A stretch of DNA of 64,000 nucleotides from UBA4802 sp964509195. Its GTDB lineage: Bacteria > Spirochaetota > UBA4802 > UB4802. Below, one piece after another: positions 1-8,858 of this stretch (positions are counted from its first letter, which is position 1; every line of letters begins with the position of its first letter). The notes beneath the pieces were generated by a model, which worked only from the letters and a program-made list of their open reading frames with translations, ran no database searches and was not told the DNA's origin. The translations under genes and the position numbers were made by a program. The stretch spans positions 1 through 64,000 of the forward strand of contig CAZDWJ010000002.1 of assembly GCA_964509195.1 (NCBI GenBank), in the 5' to 3' direction.

Positions 1-66
1 AAATAATAATATAATAAAATATGAATGCATGCATATTAAAATATTATCTACTGAAGGAGAAAAATA

Positions 67-2271
67 ATGCTAAATAAAATCAATAGAAGAGAATTCATTA
101 AGATAGCTGGTGCAGGCGTTGGTGCTTTGACTATAGGTGGGGGCATCTATAAATTAATTAATGATGTAATTCTGGATGAAAATACAAATGGGCCAATATT
201 TAAAACACCAACCTACTGTGAAATGTGTACTTACCAGTGCGCAGGATGGGTTTATAAAAAGGGTGATATGCCATGGAAAATTGTTGGTAATGAGCTGGAT
301 GAACATTGCTATGGAAGAATGTGTACAAAAGGACTATCGGGAATTGGTGCATATTTAGATCCAAATAGATTGAAAACACCTTTAATTAGAAAAAAAGAAA
401 GAGGCAAACAGATTTTTAAAGAAGCGTCATGGGATGAGGCCTTCAGCTATATAGCTGAAAAAATGGAATATATTAAACAAAAATATGGTCCAGAAAGTGT
501 TGCGTTGTTTAGCCATGGTTCTGGTGGTCATTGGTTTAAAATGTTGCTCAAAGCATATGGAACAAATAGTTTTGCAGCTCCATCCTATGCTAATTGCCGT
601 GGTCCGCGCGAGGAAGGTTATATGTTAACATATGGTGAGCCAATTGATACCCCTGAACGTACTGATATAAAAAACACTAAATGTTTAGTACTTATTGGTT
701 CACATATTGGCGAAAATACACATAGTCAGCAGGTAATTGAGTTTTCGCAGGCTATAGCAAATGGAGCAAGTATCATTGTAGTTGATCCAAGGTTTTCTGT
801 TGCAGCAAGTAAAGCTAAATACTGGCTACCAATTAAACCAGGTACTGATATTGCACTGCTTTTAGCATGGATGCATGTATTGATTTATGATGAATTATTT
901 GATAAACGTTATGTATTTAATAATACTATAGGGTTTGAACAATTAAAGCAATCTGTTAAAAATACAACACCTGAATGGGCATACCCCATTACATCAATTA
1001 AACCAGAACTTATACGTGAAACAGCAAAGGAGATGGCAAAATATTCGCCTGCTACTATTGTTCATCCGGGAAGGCATAATGTGTGGTATGGTGATGATAC
1101 ACAGCGAGTGAGAGCAGGTGCTATTATAAATGCTTTGTTAGGCAGTTGGGGTAGGGAAGGTGGATTCTTTTATCCTGAAAAAGTTGATTTGCCGGAATAT
1201 CCAACTCCTCCATTTCCTCATCCAAAGAAATCATTTAAAGATGCGGTTAATAATAAATATGAGTTGGCTAATTTAATTGTATCATCAGGTATTTGTGATG
1301 CTACTATTCATAATGTAATGAATGGGAATTCGTTCTATGAGGGATGGTTTATTTATGGTTCAAATCTCTTGAAGGCATTACCTCAGCAAGAAAAAACTAT
1401 CAAAGCTTTGCAGGATCTTGAACTGGTTGTTGTAGTTGATATCTTACCAACGGAAATAACTGGTTGGGCTGATGTTGTACTTCCTGATACAACCTATTTA
1501 GAACGATATGATGATATAAGGACTTCACAGGGAAGAACACCTCAGATAGCTTTGCGTATGCCTGCATTTGATCCAAAGTATAATTCTAAACCAGCATGGT
1601 GGATTGCTAAGCACCTGGCAGAAAAAATGGGCCTTGGTGCTTATTTCCCATGGAAATCTATTGAAGAATATCTGGATTATAAATTGAAAGCTGTTGGGAC
1701 CTCACTTGATGAAATGAAACAGGTTGGGGTTAAGAATTTTGACCGCCAGACGCCATTGTATATAACTGGATCGCAATTGCCAAGAGTTGACACTCCAAGT
1801 GGCAAGATTGAGTTATATTCTTCAACTTTGGCAAGTTATGGTTTTGACCCAATACCTGTTTATACAAAACATGAAGATCCGCCAAAAGACTATTATAGAT
1901 TGTTGTATGGTAGATCCCCATTCCATTCATTTGCACGTACTATAAATAATCCCGTTCTTACACAATTACAGGATGAAAATACAGTATGGGTGCATCCTAC
2001 GGTTGCTCAGGATTGGAATTTAAAAAATGATCAATACGTAAAGTTGGAAAATCAGGATGGAGTAGAGAGCAACACGGTAAGAGTAAAGGTAACAGAAAGA
2101 ATACGACCGGATTGTGTGTATATGGTTCACGGATTTGGAAGTAAACAAAAACAGTTAAAGCGTGCATATAATAAAGGTGCTGATGATCAGCAACTCATAA
2201 CCAAAGTCAATGTTGATCCCATTATGGGTGGTCAGGCTATGCATTGTAATTTTGTTACCTTTAAAGTCTAA
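67..2271 (+). CDS. Tat-exported molybdopterin oxidoreductase, PsrA/PhsA-like catalytic subunit
   Basis: Catalytic subunit of a complex iron-sulfur molybdoenzyme, most likely a polysulfide or thiosulfate reductase acting outside the cytoplasmic membrane. The 734-residue protein opens with a twin-arginine-type leader (NRREFIK, residues 6-12, then a Gly/Ala-rich hydrophobic run). A [4Fe-4S] site follows: Cys51-x2-Cys54-x3-Cys58-x27-Cys86, the last in GRMCTKG. Cys177 in ANCRGPREEG is the probable molybdenum ligand. The last ~120 residues look like the molybdopterin-dinucleotide binding domain. GAAGGAG lies 7 bases before the ATG. The next two genes supply the FeS and NrfD subunits, the standard order for Psr/Phs complexes. 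The substrate cannot be read from sequence; the sulfur genes downstream favour a sulfur compound over arsenate, nitrate or DMSO. Confidence 0.85.
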   Translation: MLNKINRREFIKIAGAGVGALTIGGGIYKLINDVILDENTNGPIFKTPTYCEMCTYQCAGWVYKKGDMPWKIVGNELDEHCYGRMCTKGLSGIGAYLDPNRLKTPLIRKKERGKQIFKEASWDEAFSYIAEKMEYIKQKYGPESVALFSHGSGGHWFKMLLKAYGTNSFAAPSYANCRGPREEGYMLTYGEPIDTPERTDIKNTKCLVLIGSHIGENTHSQQVIEFSQAIANGASIIVVDPRFSVAASKAKYWLPIKPGTDIALLLAWMHVLIYDELFDKRYVFNNTIGFEQLKQSVKNTTPEWAYPITSIKPELIRETAKEMAKYSPATIVHPGRHNVWYGDDTQRVRAGAIINALLGSWGREGGFFYPEKVDLPEYPTPPFPHPKKSFKDAVNNKYELANLIVSSGICDATIHNVMNGNSFYEGWFIYGSNLLKALPQQEKTIKALQDLELVVVVDILPTEITGWADVVLPDTTYLERYDDIRTSQGRTPQIALRMPAFDPKYNSKPAWWIAKHLAEKMGLGAYFPWKSIEEYLDYKLKAVGTSLDEMKQVGVKNFDRQTPLYITGSQLPRVDTPSGKIELYSSTLASYGFDPIPVYTKHEDPPKDYYRLLYGRSPFHSFARTINNPVLTQLQDENTVWVHPTVAQDWNLKNDQYVKLENQDGVESNTVRVKVTERIRPDCVYMVHGFGSKQKQLKRAYNKGADDQQLITKVNVDPIMGGQAMHCNFVTFKV

Positions 2272-2310
2272 ATTATTGTAACATATCTCAAATGATTCAA
2301 AGAGGTCAGC

Positions 2311-2862
2311 ATGGAAAAGAAGACTAAAAAATATGTTATGGTTATAGATACACGTTTGTGCGTGGGTTGTGGAGCATGTGTAGCTGCATGTAAAATGGAA
2401 AATCAGGTTCCTGAAGGGTTGCATAGAGATTGGATTGTAGAACAGGTTACCGGGAGTTATCCCAATCTTTCCATGGAAATTCGTTCAGAGCGGTGTAATC
2501 ACTGTTCTAATGCTCCATGCATTACTTCATGTCCTACTGGAGCAAGCCATCATAAAGAAGGAACAAATATTGTTATTGTCACAGCTAATAAATGTACAGG
2601 GTGCAAAGCATGTATGGCTTCATGTCCTTACAATGCTCGTTTTGTTATGCCTGATGGCTACGTAAGTAAATGTACTTTCTGTGAACATAGACTGGATGAA
2701 GGGTTGGAACCCGCATGTGCTTCTGCATGTCCAACACATGCAATTTCATTTGGAAATTTAAATGAAAAAATGAGTAAAGTTTCAAAATTATTAAAAAATA
2801 GAAAATATAAAACTATTATTCAACAAGCAGGAACTGAGCCAAACATATATTATTTAATCTAA
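2311..2862 (+). CDS. 4Fe-4S ferredoxin-type electron-transfer subunit (PsrB/PhsB-like)
   Basis: Electron-transfer subunit that would pass electrons from the membrane anchor to the molybdenum subunit. The 183 residues carry four Cys clusters: CVGCGACVAAC near residue 18, CNHCSNAPCITSCP near 67, CTGCKACMASCP near 97 and CTFCEHR with CASACP near 120-140. This is the four-cluster pattern of the DmsB/PsrB/NrfC family, and the length is normal for it. There is no signal peptide, as expected for a subunit exported with its Tat partner. It starts 39 bases after the catalytic gene, with AGAGGT before the ATG, and lies 19 bases before the NrfD gene. Confidence 0.88.
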   Translation: MEKKTKKYVMVIDTRLCVGCGACVAACKMENQVPEGLHRDWIVEQVTGSYPNLSMEIRSERCNHCSNAPCITSCPTGASHHKEGTNIVIVTANKCTGCKACMASCPYNARFVMPDGYVSKCTFCEHRLDEGLEPACASACPTHAISFGNLNEKMSKVSKLLKNRKYKTIIQQAGTEPNIYYLI

Positions 2863-2881
2863 AATTATATGAGGTCTAACT

Positions 2882-3862
2882 ATGAATGAAATTGTATTAA
2901 CTACAAAAAAGGCTATTGTATCAGGTCATTCATTAAATATATGGCGATGGGAAGTTCCCATGTATCTTTTCCTTGGTGGTCTCACTGCAGGTATTCTTCT
3001 TATTGCTGCATTTATGATATTGAAAGATAAACCTAAAAAATATCCGTTTTCAACTACTAAATTAATTGTATTAGCTCCAATCATTTTAAGCATTGGCATG
3101 TTCTTTCTGTTTTTGGACCTTGATCATAAATTATATGTATGGCGATTTTATACAGCATTTAACATTACTTCAGTAATGTCGTGGGGTGCATGGATTTTGA
3201 TTCTTGTATATCCACTAAGTATAGGGTTAATATTGGCAACTGTCAGAAAGGGGTATGTTGGTTACTATAATAAGTTTACTTCATGGATTAAACGGTCAAA
3301 ATACAATAAACTATCGCCCTATATTGAGAAATTTATTAACCTGGCTGAAGAGTACAAAAAACCATTGGCAGTAGCAACAATACCTGTAGGGATACTACTT
3401 GGCATTTATACGGGTATACTTCTTAGCGCATTTTCAGCAAGGCCATTCTGGAATTCTGAACTGCTTGGATTTTTATTTTTAGTTTCGGGATTATCCACTG
3501 GAGCTGCATTAACTATTTTACTGGCAAAAGAGCATGACGAAAGAAGGTTTATTACCAAACTTGATATTGGCTTTATTGTAGCAGAAGCAATTTTACTTGT
3601 TCTGTATATTTTTGGTATGCTTTCTTCATCCCTGCAACATATTGAAGCCATAAAGCTAATTTTGGGTGGTGAATTAACACCGATATTCTGGTCTTTTGTA
3701 TTTGTTATTGGAATGATTATTCCTTTAACACTTGAACTTCTTGAACTTAAAGGCAAAGCTATACCTGCAACTATTGCTGCTTCATTAGTTCTTGCAGGAG
3801 GTTTAGCATTGCGTTTTATCTTTGTTGAAGCTGGTCAAATTACAAATTGGCTTCCATATTAG
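2882..3862 (+). CDS. NrfD/PsrC-like integral membrane subunit
   Basis: Membrane anchor and quinol-oxidising subunit of the complex. The 326 residues form about eight or nine hydrophobic segments with little soluble sequence, and the early segment MYLFLGGLTAGILLIAAF is typical of the NrfD/PsrC family (PF03916). A charged, lysine-rich stretch around residues 140-160 separates two hydrophobic halves. GAGG lies upstream of the ATG. The family normally binds menaquinol at the outer face. Position directly after the FeS gene supports a PsrABC-type complex. Confidence 0.85.
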   Translation: MNEIVLTTKKAIVSGHSLNIWRWEVPMYLFLGGLTAGILLIAAFMILKDKPKKYPFSTTKLIVLAPIILSIGMFFLFLDLDHKLYVWRFYTAFNITSVMSWGAWILILVYPLSIGLILATVRKGYVGYYNKFTSWIKRSKYNKLSPYIEKFINLAEEYKKPLAVATIPVGILLGIYTGILLSAFSARPFWNSELLGFLFLVSGLSTGAALTILLAKEHDERRFITKLDIGFIVAEAILLVLYIFGMLSSSLQHIEAIKLILGGELTPIFWSFVFVIGMIIPLTLELLELKGKAIPATIAASLVLAGGLALRFIFVEAGQITNWLPY

Positions 3863-3890
3863 TATATTAATTTTTCAGGAGGAATTATTT

Positions 3891-4403
3891 ATGGAAAAGA
3901 AACCTTACGCATCACCGTACATAGCTGGTGTTGGATTGGGATTAGTGTTATTAGCAGCATTTTTCTTTACAGGTCATGGCCTTGGAGCATCAGGTGCAAT
4001 TACACGAACTATCGTTGCAGTAGAAAAAGCTGTATCACAGGAACATGTAGATAGCAATGCGTATCTTGCCGAGTATGGTGGTGGTTATACAAATCCGCTG
4101 AATAACTGGTTGGTTTTTCAGTTATTGGGTGTGATTGTTGGAGGCATGCTGTCAGGAATATTATCAGGAAGATTTAAAAAGGAAATCAACCATGGCCCGC
4201 AAATAACACCAAAGCAGCGATGGCTTTATGTAATAATTGGTGGTGCTCTTTTTGGTTTTGGTGCTAAGTTTGCACGCAGGTGTACCAGCGGATTTATTTT
4301 AACTGGTGGCGCTGGCCTTGCACTGGGTGCCTGGCTAGGCATGATGGTGATGTTTGCAGTTGCTTATGTTACTGCATATTTTGTAAGAAAACTTTGGATA
4401 TAA
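3891..4403 (+). CDS. YeeE/YedE-type sulfur transporter, first half
   Basis: Membrane protein of the YeeE/YedE family (PF04143), whose studied members (TsuA) take up thiosulfate. I chose the ATG at 3891, which follows an AGGAGG box; a longer TTG-started frame would run into the NrfD gene. The 170 residues have about four hydrophobic segments and the family Cys motif ARRCTSGFILTGG near residue 132, usually written R-x-C-T-S-G in relatives. The family is normally about 350 residues. Here the second half is the next gene, only 11 bases on, so the two probably assemble as a heterodimer. Such split pairs are known in other anaerobes. Confidence 0.8.
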   Translation: MEKKPYASPYIAGVGLGLVLLAAFFFTGHGLGASGAITRTIVAVEKAVSQEHVDSNAYLAEYGGGYTNPLNNWLVFQLLGVIVGGMLSGILSGRFKKEINHGPQITPKQRWLYVIIGGALFGFGAKFARRCTSGFILTGGAGLALGAWLGMMVMFAVAYVTAYFVRKLWI

Positions 4404-4414
4404 GGGGTAGGTAT

Positions 4415-5020
4415 ATGTTTGCACCATTATCAGTATATTTTAATTGGAGCAATGGAATAGATTTACTTGTTTCATTTATAATTGGAATTGGCTTTGGGTA
4501 TGCATTAGAACAAGGTGGGTTTGGTAATTCACGAAAATTGGCAATGCAATTTTATTTAAGAGATTTGACAGTATTAAAGGTTATGTTTTCGGCTATGGTT
4601 ACAGCCATGGCTGGTATTGTATTTTTTACAGCATTTGGATGGCTGGATACCAATAGCATGTTTGTACCACACACTTATATTTGGGCACAGATTGTAGGTT
4701 GTATCATCATGGGTATTGGGTTTGCAATTGGTGGCTATTGTCCTGGGACCAGTTTTGTAGGGCTATCTACTTTAAAAGTAGATGCACTTTTCTTTATAAT
4801 TGGCCTTTTTATAGGTGTCTTTTTCTTCAGTGAACTATTTCCAATTCTTGAGGAATTGTATAGCGGCAAATACAGTGGTAATATGGGTAAAGTAACAATT
4901 TGGGAATATTTAGGAGTGAGACCTGGGGTTGTTGCTGCTATTATATTGCTCATGGCTATAGGTGCCTTCTGGGGAGCTGAAAAGATAGAACAAAAATTTG
5001 GGAATCAAATTGTGCAATAA
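4415..5020 (+). CDS. YeeE/YedE-type sulfur transporter, second half
   Basis: Partner of the preceding half-transporter. The start at 4415 is chosen because it follows a GGGGTAGG ribosome site just after the previous stop; the open frame also runs back into the upstream gene, where it is out of phase with the real reading frame. The 201 residues hold about five hydrophobic segments, the family signature EQGGFGNSRK near residue 32 and a second Cys motif GGYCPGTSF near residue 108. Those two Cys motifs, one per half, line the pathway in solved thiosulfate transporters. It is followed 12 bases later by the rhodanese gene. Confidence 0.8.
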   Translation: MFAPLSVYFNWSNGIDLLVSFIIGIGFGYALEQGGFGNSRKLAMQFYLRDLTVLKVMFSAMVTAMAGIVFFTAFGWLDTNSMFVPHTYIWAQIVGCIIMGIGFAIGGYCPGTSFVGLSTLKVDALFFIIGLFIGVFFFSELFPILEELYSGKYSGNMGKVTIWEYLGVRPGVVAAIILLMAIGAFWGAEKIEQKFGNQIVQ

Positions 5021-5032
5021 GGAGGGTACAGC

Positions 5033-5653
5033 ATGAAACTTGAAAATAAGCAAATAGCTATTTATACAGCTATTATATTGGCGATAATTATGCTATTTTT
5101 GCCTGCCCAGGATCCTTTAAAGGTAAATATTAACTTACAGACTATGGCTCAAATAATAACGAGTAATCAAGACCATGTAACTCCCGGTGAATTATCGCAG
5201 TGGATAATTGCAGGCAATAACGATTATCAATTGGTTGATATACGGTCAAAAGAAGAATATGAAAAAGGTCATATAGAAGGATCAATTAACATCCCTATGG
5301 ATAAGCTTTTAAATAGGAATGTAATAATGGATGAACTCAATCAAGATAAAAAAATTGTACTGTATTCAAATGGCAACTCTCACGCATCACAGGTATGGGT
5401 TGTGTTAAAAGGATTGGGATTTGACTGTTATATACTGGAAGGTGGGTTTAATGGATGGAATGCAACGGTACTTAATCCAACCGCTGGGACAAATATTACT
5501 GATGATGAAGTGTTGCTGTATGCTACTAAAAAGGCTGTTGCAGAATATTTTAGTGGAAGCAATATTCAGTTGCAAAAACAAACGTCAACTCCTGCCGCAG
5601 TAGCACCACAAAAGCCACAGGGTGCAAAAAAGAAAAAGCTGCAAGGATGTTAA
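5033..5653 (+). CDS. Membrane-anchored rhodanese-like protein without catalytic Cys
   Basis: Single rhodanese-like domain on an N-terminal membrane anchor (hydrophobic residues 9-24), probably facing the periplasm. The fold is shown by LVDIRSKEEYEKGHIEGSINIP (split here as LVDIRSKEEY and GHIEGSINIP, residues 67-88) and LEGGFNGW near 135-142. The active-site loop starts YSNGNSHASQ, so Ser112 sits where sulfurtransferases have Cys. The only other cysteines are Cys132 and the last residue, Cys206, after a Lys-rich tail. It may therefore bind or sense sulfur species or act as an assembly factor rather than transfer sulfur. A GGAGGG box precedes the ATG, and it ends the operon before a terminator. 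Confidence 0.82.
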   Translation: MKLENKQIAIYTAIILAIIMLFLPAQDPLKVNINLQTMAQIITSNQDHVTPGELSQWIIAGNNDYQLVDIRSKEEYEKGHIEGSINIPMDKLLNRNVIMDELNQDKKIVLYSNGNSHASQVWVVLKGLGFDCYILEGGFNGWNATVLNPTAGTNITDDEVLLYATKKAVAEYFSGSNIQLQKQTSTPAAVAPQKPQGAKKKKLQGC

Positions 5654-5684
5654 TATTAGTTACAATGAGTAAAAAATGTTATAA

Positions 5685-5716
5685 AAGGGCTGTACTAATC
5701 AGCCCTTCATTTTTTA
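5685..5716 (+). terminator. Intrinsic terminator of the sulfur operon
   Basis: AAGGGCT (5685-5691) pairs with AGCCCTT (5701-5707) across a 9-base loop, followed by CATTTTTT. It lies 32 bases after the rhodanese stop and closes the six-gene operon. Confidence 0.75.
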
Positions 5717-5790
5717 TAAAAATTTATTGAAAGAATGAAATTAATGTGTTTCTTTTGTTTTAGATAATGATAAGCACAAGTTCATAACAT

Positions 5791-5967
5791 ATGGAAATTG
5801 AAAAGACGTTCACCAACAATGAGGAGATAGTGTTCAACAATCAAAAAGAAGCACTCTTTGCCCTGCAGATGTACCTGAATCGCTTCATGTGGATATCAAC
5901 AAAAGAGATAGTTACTGGCATTAGCTCTTGTTATTATAGTGATATGAGAAGTAACGATAATCAATGA
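5791..5967 (+). CDS. Possible 58-residue ORF or gene remnant
   Basis: An ATG-to-TGA frame of 58 residues in the 349-base gap between the sulfur operon terminator and the convergent esterase gene. It has protein-like composition (EEIVFNNQKEALFALQMYLN) and is locally richer in G+C than the surrounding gap. No ribosome site is visible before the ATG and I do not recognise the product. It may be the leftover of a decayed gene. The rest of the gap holds only the terminator. Confidence 0.25.
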   Translation: MEIEKTFTNNEEIVFNNQKEALFALQMYLNRFMWISTKEIVTGISSCYYSDMRSNDNQ

Positions 5968-6002
5968 TATTTGCTTCAGTAATTATTTTACTACAATTGT
6001 AT

Positions 6003-7265
6003 TTAATTACATATTACATTTGCTGGTTGCTGGCAATCTGAACATACTACATTAGCAAAAGCAGCACCACCTTCAACTATACTGCGCAACCAGTCAACAA
6101 ATCGCACACCTTCAACCGTTAATGTATACACTTCATTGTTCATGAGTATAGTATGAACTTCACCCGGGGCAATGTAATGGGCATAGTTTTTGGGATTTGT
6201 AGTTATATTTGTGTACGTGGTATTTGTTATATCACTCATTGTAGTATGCCAATAACACCAGGGGAGATTTTGCGGATCATTATGATGATACCAGTTTTCA
6301 TAATCTGTGCCGGGATTTTCTATATTAACCATTACATTATAAAAGAAAACCTGGTTTTCATCCCATGCGGTTGTGTATTGAGCAAAGCGAAAGTCACTGT
6401 AAAAGTTGGCTATTGTTGAATATAAATCTGCTATTGTTAAATCATCTATATTATATGAACTGAATTCATTGAAATTTCCAGCTTCAGGCAATGAGGATCC
6501 CCATACATCATCGATACTTTGTTTGAAGTCATCTGTGATAACACCATTGCCTGCATCACCTAATAAGTGAAGTTGTGAATATCTAAACTCTTCTGCAATA
6601 TATGGAAAATTAAATATAGCACCATACGAACCTGCACTTATTCCCGTTACAAATATAATTTCTGGATCAGGATTTTTAAAGTGATTTTTAAGCCATTCCA
6701 GTACAAGTTGAAAATTAACATGTCCACGGTGGCGTATTGTTGCATTGATGGTATTTTTAGAATATTCTTTATCTTTTTTTCCCCAGTGTAAATCACCGGT
6801 ACAATACGGTATATATACAAAGTTCCAATCTTTAAAAGGATTTTCTGGATTGGTAAAATCAAATATGCCGCTATAACCCATGGATTTTGCCTGTCCATTG
6901 CTAATCAAATCTAATATATCAGCATTATCATAAAGCATCAGTTCTTCAGAATAGGTGGGCTTTTCTACACAATTATTGAAATGCCAGCACGCACCTCCAC
7001 CTTGAAAATAGATAACTAGCTTGTTGTTTGAGCCAAAGCGGACAAAAAAAGAAAATTTTGAACTTGCTGCAGATGGATGGTTTGAACATGAAAGAGTAAG
7101 ATTATTATATGTAAAAGTGCTATAAATTCCGTTATCTGCGGTTTCCCAATTGATTTGTTGCCAATATCTTTTAGTTGTACCTGAATCAGAATCTGATCCT
7201 GAATCACCACAGTGAAGAAGGAAAATTATGAAAATAGAAATGATAAATACATGTTTATTTTTCAT
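6003..7265 (-). CDS. Lipoprotein pectinacetylesterase/Notum-type hydrolase
   Basis: Probable serine carboxylesterase of the pectinacetylesterase family (PF03283), anchored to the envelope as a lipoprotein. The start at 7265 (ATG) is preferred over an upstream TTG because it gives a clean lipoprotein signal ending LLHC followed by a Ser/Asp-rich linker. Family marks in order are YFQGGGACW (oxyanion region), GISAGSYGA (nucleophile Ser), LLGDAGNGV (Asp) and GEVHTIL (His) near the C-terminus. About 420 residues is a normal length. The substrate is unknown: bacterial members deacylate polysaccharides, but no carbohydrate-active cluster is nearby. A terminator separates it from the gene behind it, so it is probably transcribed alone. 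Confidence 0.82.
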   Translation of the reverse strand: MKNKHVFIISIFIIFLLHCGDSGSDSDSGTTKRYWQQINWETADNGIYSTFTYNNLTLSCSNHPSAASSKFSFFVRFGSNNKLVIYFQGGGACWHFNNCVEKPTYSEELMLYDNADILDLISNGQAKSMGYSGIFDFTNPENPFKDWNFVYIPYCTGDLHWGKKDKEYSKNTINATIRHRGHVNFQLVLEWLKNHFKNPDPEIIFVTGISAGSYGAIFNFPYIAEEFRYSQLHLLGDAGNGVITDDFKQSIDDVWGSSLPEAGNFNEFSSYNIDDLTIADLYSTIANFYSDFRFAQYTTAWDENQVFFYNVMVNIENPGTDYENWYHHNDPQNLPWCYWHTTMSDITNTTYTNITTNPKNYAHYIAPGEVHTILMNNEVYTLTVEGVRFVDWLRSIVEGGAAFANVVCSDCQQPANVICN

Positions 7266-7451
7266 TAGCAAACATCCATGATAAGGTATTTGTATAAAAA
7301 TATAATATTGTATGATATGAAAAGCAATCCAAATTATAGAATTTTTTTGCAAATTTTTTACGTTAACTTTTGAGAAAACCCTTCTTGGGGTGAGTGGTTC
7401 TGTTTATTAAGCAGATCAATCTTTTATAAAATATTTGATCTTGAGAAGCCA

Positions 7452-7480
7452 AAAAAGGCAGGAACATTTCCTGCCTTTTT
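7452..7480. terminator. Symmetric bidirectional terminator
   Basis: AAAAAGGCAGGAA (7452-7464) and TTCCTGCCTTTTT (7468-7480) form a perfect 13-bp stem with a CAT loop, A-tract on one side and T-tract on the other. It lies just downstream of the DUF2892 gene on the minus strand. Confidence 0.85.
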
Positions 7481-7502
7481 AAAGATCATTACATTGCTGA
7501 TG

Positions 7503-7724
7503 TTATTCAACTTCAGCTGAACATGATTCCTTGCAGGTGCTGATTTTCAAAAGGTCATACGCCCAGCAGTAACCGCTATACGCTGAGTACAACACCGCAA
7601 GTCCCAAAGCTAAAAATATAATAGTTCCTATGGCGCCTGGTTTTATAGTAAAAATTTGCAGTAAAAAAGAAACACCAACTAAAATTCTGATATACCTGTC
7701 AGCTGGCCCAACATTCTTTTTCAT
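7503..7724 (-). CDS. Small DUF2892 (YgaP-type) membrane protein
   Basis: A 73-residue membrane protein with two hydrophobic segments (about residues 11-26 and 28-46) and the DUF2892 opening KKNVGPADRYIRILVG. In some proteins this domain is fused to rhodanese (YgaP), which ties the family loosely to sulfur chemistry. Three cysteines lie in the tail (CWAYDLLKISTCKESC). AGAGGTG precedes the ATG. It follows the metallophosphoesterase gene by 86 bases on the same strand. Function unknown. Confidence 0.7.
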   Translation of the reverse strand: MKKNVGPADRYIRILVGVSFLLQIFTIKPGAIGTIIFLALGLAVLYSAYSGYCWAYDLLKISTCKESCSAEVE

Positions 7725-7810
7725 AATTCACCTCTGTATAGCAAAAATAAAATATAAAGAATTATCTCAAAGTAAATGTTTTTACAGAATTAAAATATGG
7801 CAAGTATTTT

Positions 7811-8734
7811 TTACAATTTATTATTCAAATTTTCTTGAGATGTTTCCTGTGACATTATTGGCACACACCCGTTACATATAAAGGGATGGCGTAGCGTAAA
7901 ATTGATGTCATAAGAACTTTTAAACGATTCAGATTCATGATCACGCAATCGGATTAAAACCGTATTTGAGCCTTCCTGAAAGAAAAACATGCGTGATTCG
8001 ATATTCATAGTGGGATCTTTTCTGATGCCACATACATTAATAAAAAGTGTGTTGCCAAATTCAGGAGCAATCCTGCTATTTTGCTTTAACCACACCGGCA
8101 TGTGAATATGCCCGCTTACCCATATGTCAACACGATATTTTTTTAGTACGTTTTCAAAACGCTCTGAATCAAGAATCATGTGTTTTTTTGAATAGGATCC
8201 CAATAATTTGCTATTGCGCAGTGGTGCATGGGTAACAGTAACGATGGTCTTGTCCTGGTTTGTTATCACAATGTTTTTCCACCATTGGAATGTATCATCT
8301 GAAAGATAGGTTGGTGGCCTACCACGTTCATTGGACATACATATAAAAATAACATTTCCAAATCTAACAGTATACCGTAGAGGTTTCTGTATATATTTTT
8401 GATATCCGTGCATATTTTTCCATTCGTGGTTACCTGCAATTTCATACCAGTATTGGATATTGGCAAGTTTGCGCACTTCAAGGAACCATTCAAAATCCTC
8501 ATCAGAATTTTTGTGTTGTACAATATCTCCTGCTATGATAGCCATGATAGGGTATGGTTGTATGTTTTTTAAATCTTCGATAGCTCTTTTATAATGCCAT
8601 CTATCTGCTTTATATACAGGCTGGATATCGGAATGCACCCACACAGTGTAAGTAGAAGCGGTTGGTACATGTTGTTTGCAGCACGCAAGAAGTGTGAATA
8701 GTACTACAATTATAATCTTATTGTATATTTTCAT
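7811..8734 (-). CDS. Lipoprotein calcineurin-like metallophosphoesterase
   Basis: Binuclear metal-dependent phosphoesterase (PF00149) carried as a lipoprotein: the signal MKIYNKIIIVVLFTLLACC ends in a lipobox. The metal-site blocks are present in order: HSDIQP (Asp; the usual following His is Gln), AGDIVQ, AGNHEW, VTHAPL and SGHIHMP. About 307 residues fits a single catalytic domain. The substrate cannot be inferred; exported members act on nucleotides, phosphoesters or phosphoproteins. It is divergent from the HD-GYP gene and may share its promoter region. Confidence 0.82.
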   Translation of the reverse strand: MKIYNKIIIVVLFTLLACCKQHVPTASTYTVWVHSDIQPVYKADRWHYKRAIEDLKNIQPYPIMAIIAGDIVQHKNSDEDFEWFLEVRKLANIQYWYEIAGNHEWKNMHGYQKYIQKPLRYTVRFGNVIFICMSNERGRPPTYLSDDTFQWWKNIVITNQDKTIVTVTHAPLRNSKLLGSYSKKHMILDSERFENVLKKYRVDIWVSGHIHMPVWLKQNSRIAPEFGNTLFINVCGIRKDPTMNIESRMFFFQEGSNTVLIRLRDHESESFKSSYDINFTLRHPFICNGCVPIMSQETSQENLNNKL

Positions 8735-8785
8735 GGTTTTATACTATGAGCTATTGCACATTACTCCTTGAATGTAAAAAAAATA

Positions 8786-8814
8786 TTGCAACAAATACAA
8801 TACTGTATCATAAT
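8786..8814 (+). promoter_or_regulatory. Candidate promoter of the HD-GYP/receiver pair
   Basis: TTGCAA (8786-8791), 17 bases, then CATAAT (8809-8814), 45 bases before the HD-GYP start codon. The -35 is a weak match and the -10 a good one. It is based on sequence match only. Confidence 0.35.
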
Positions 8815-8858
8815 TAACATTAAATCAAATTAATTTTCTTAGAAAGTGATTTTAAATT

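Noticed and set aside
25..34. ATGCATGCAT palindrome before the first gene
   Set aside because: Short, not extended by flanking symmetry, and plausible by chance.
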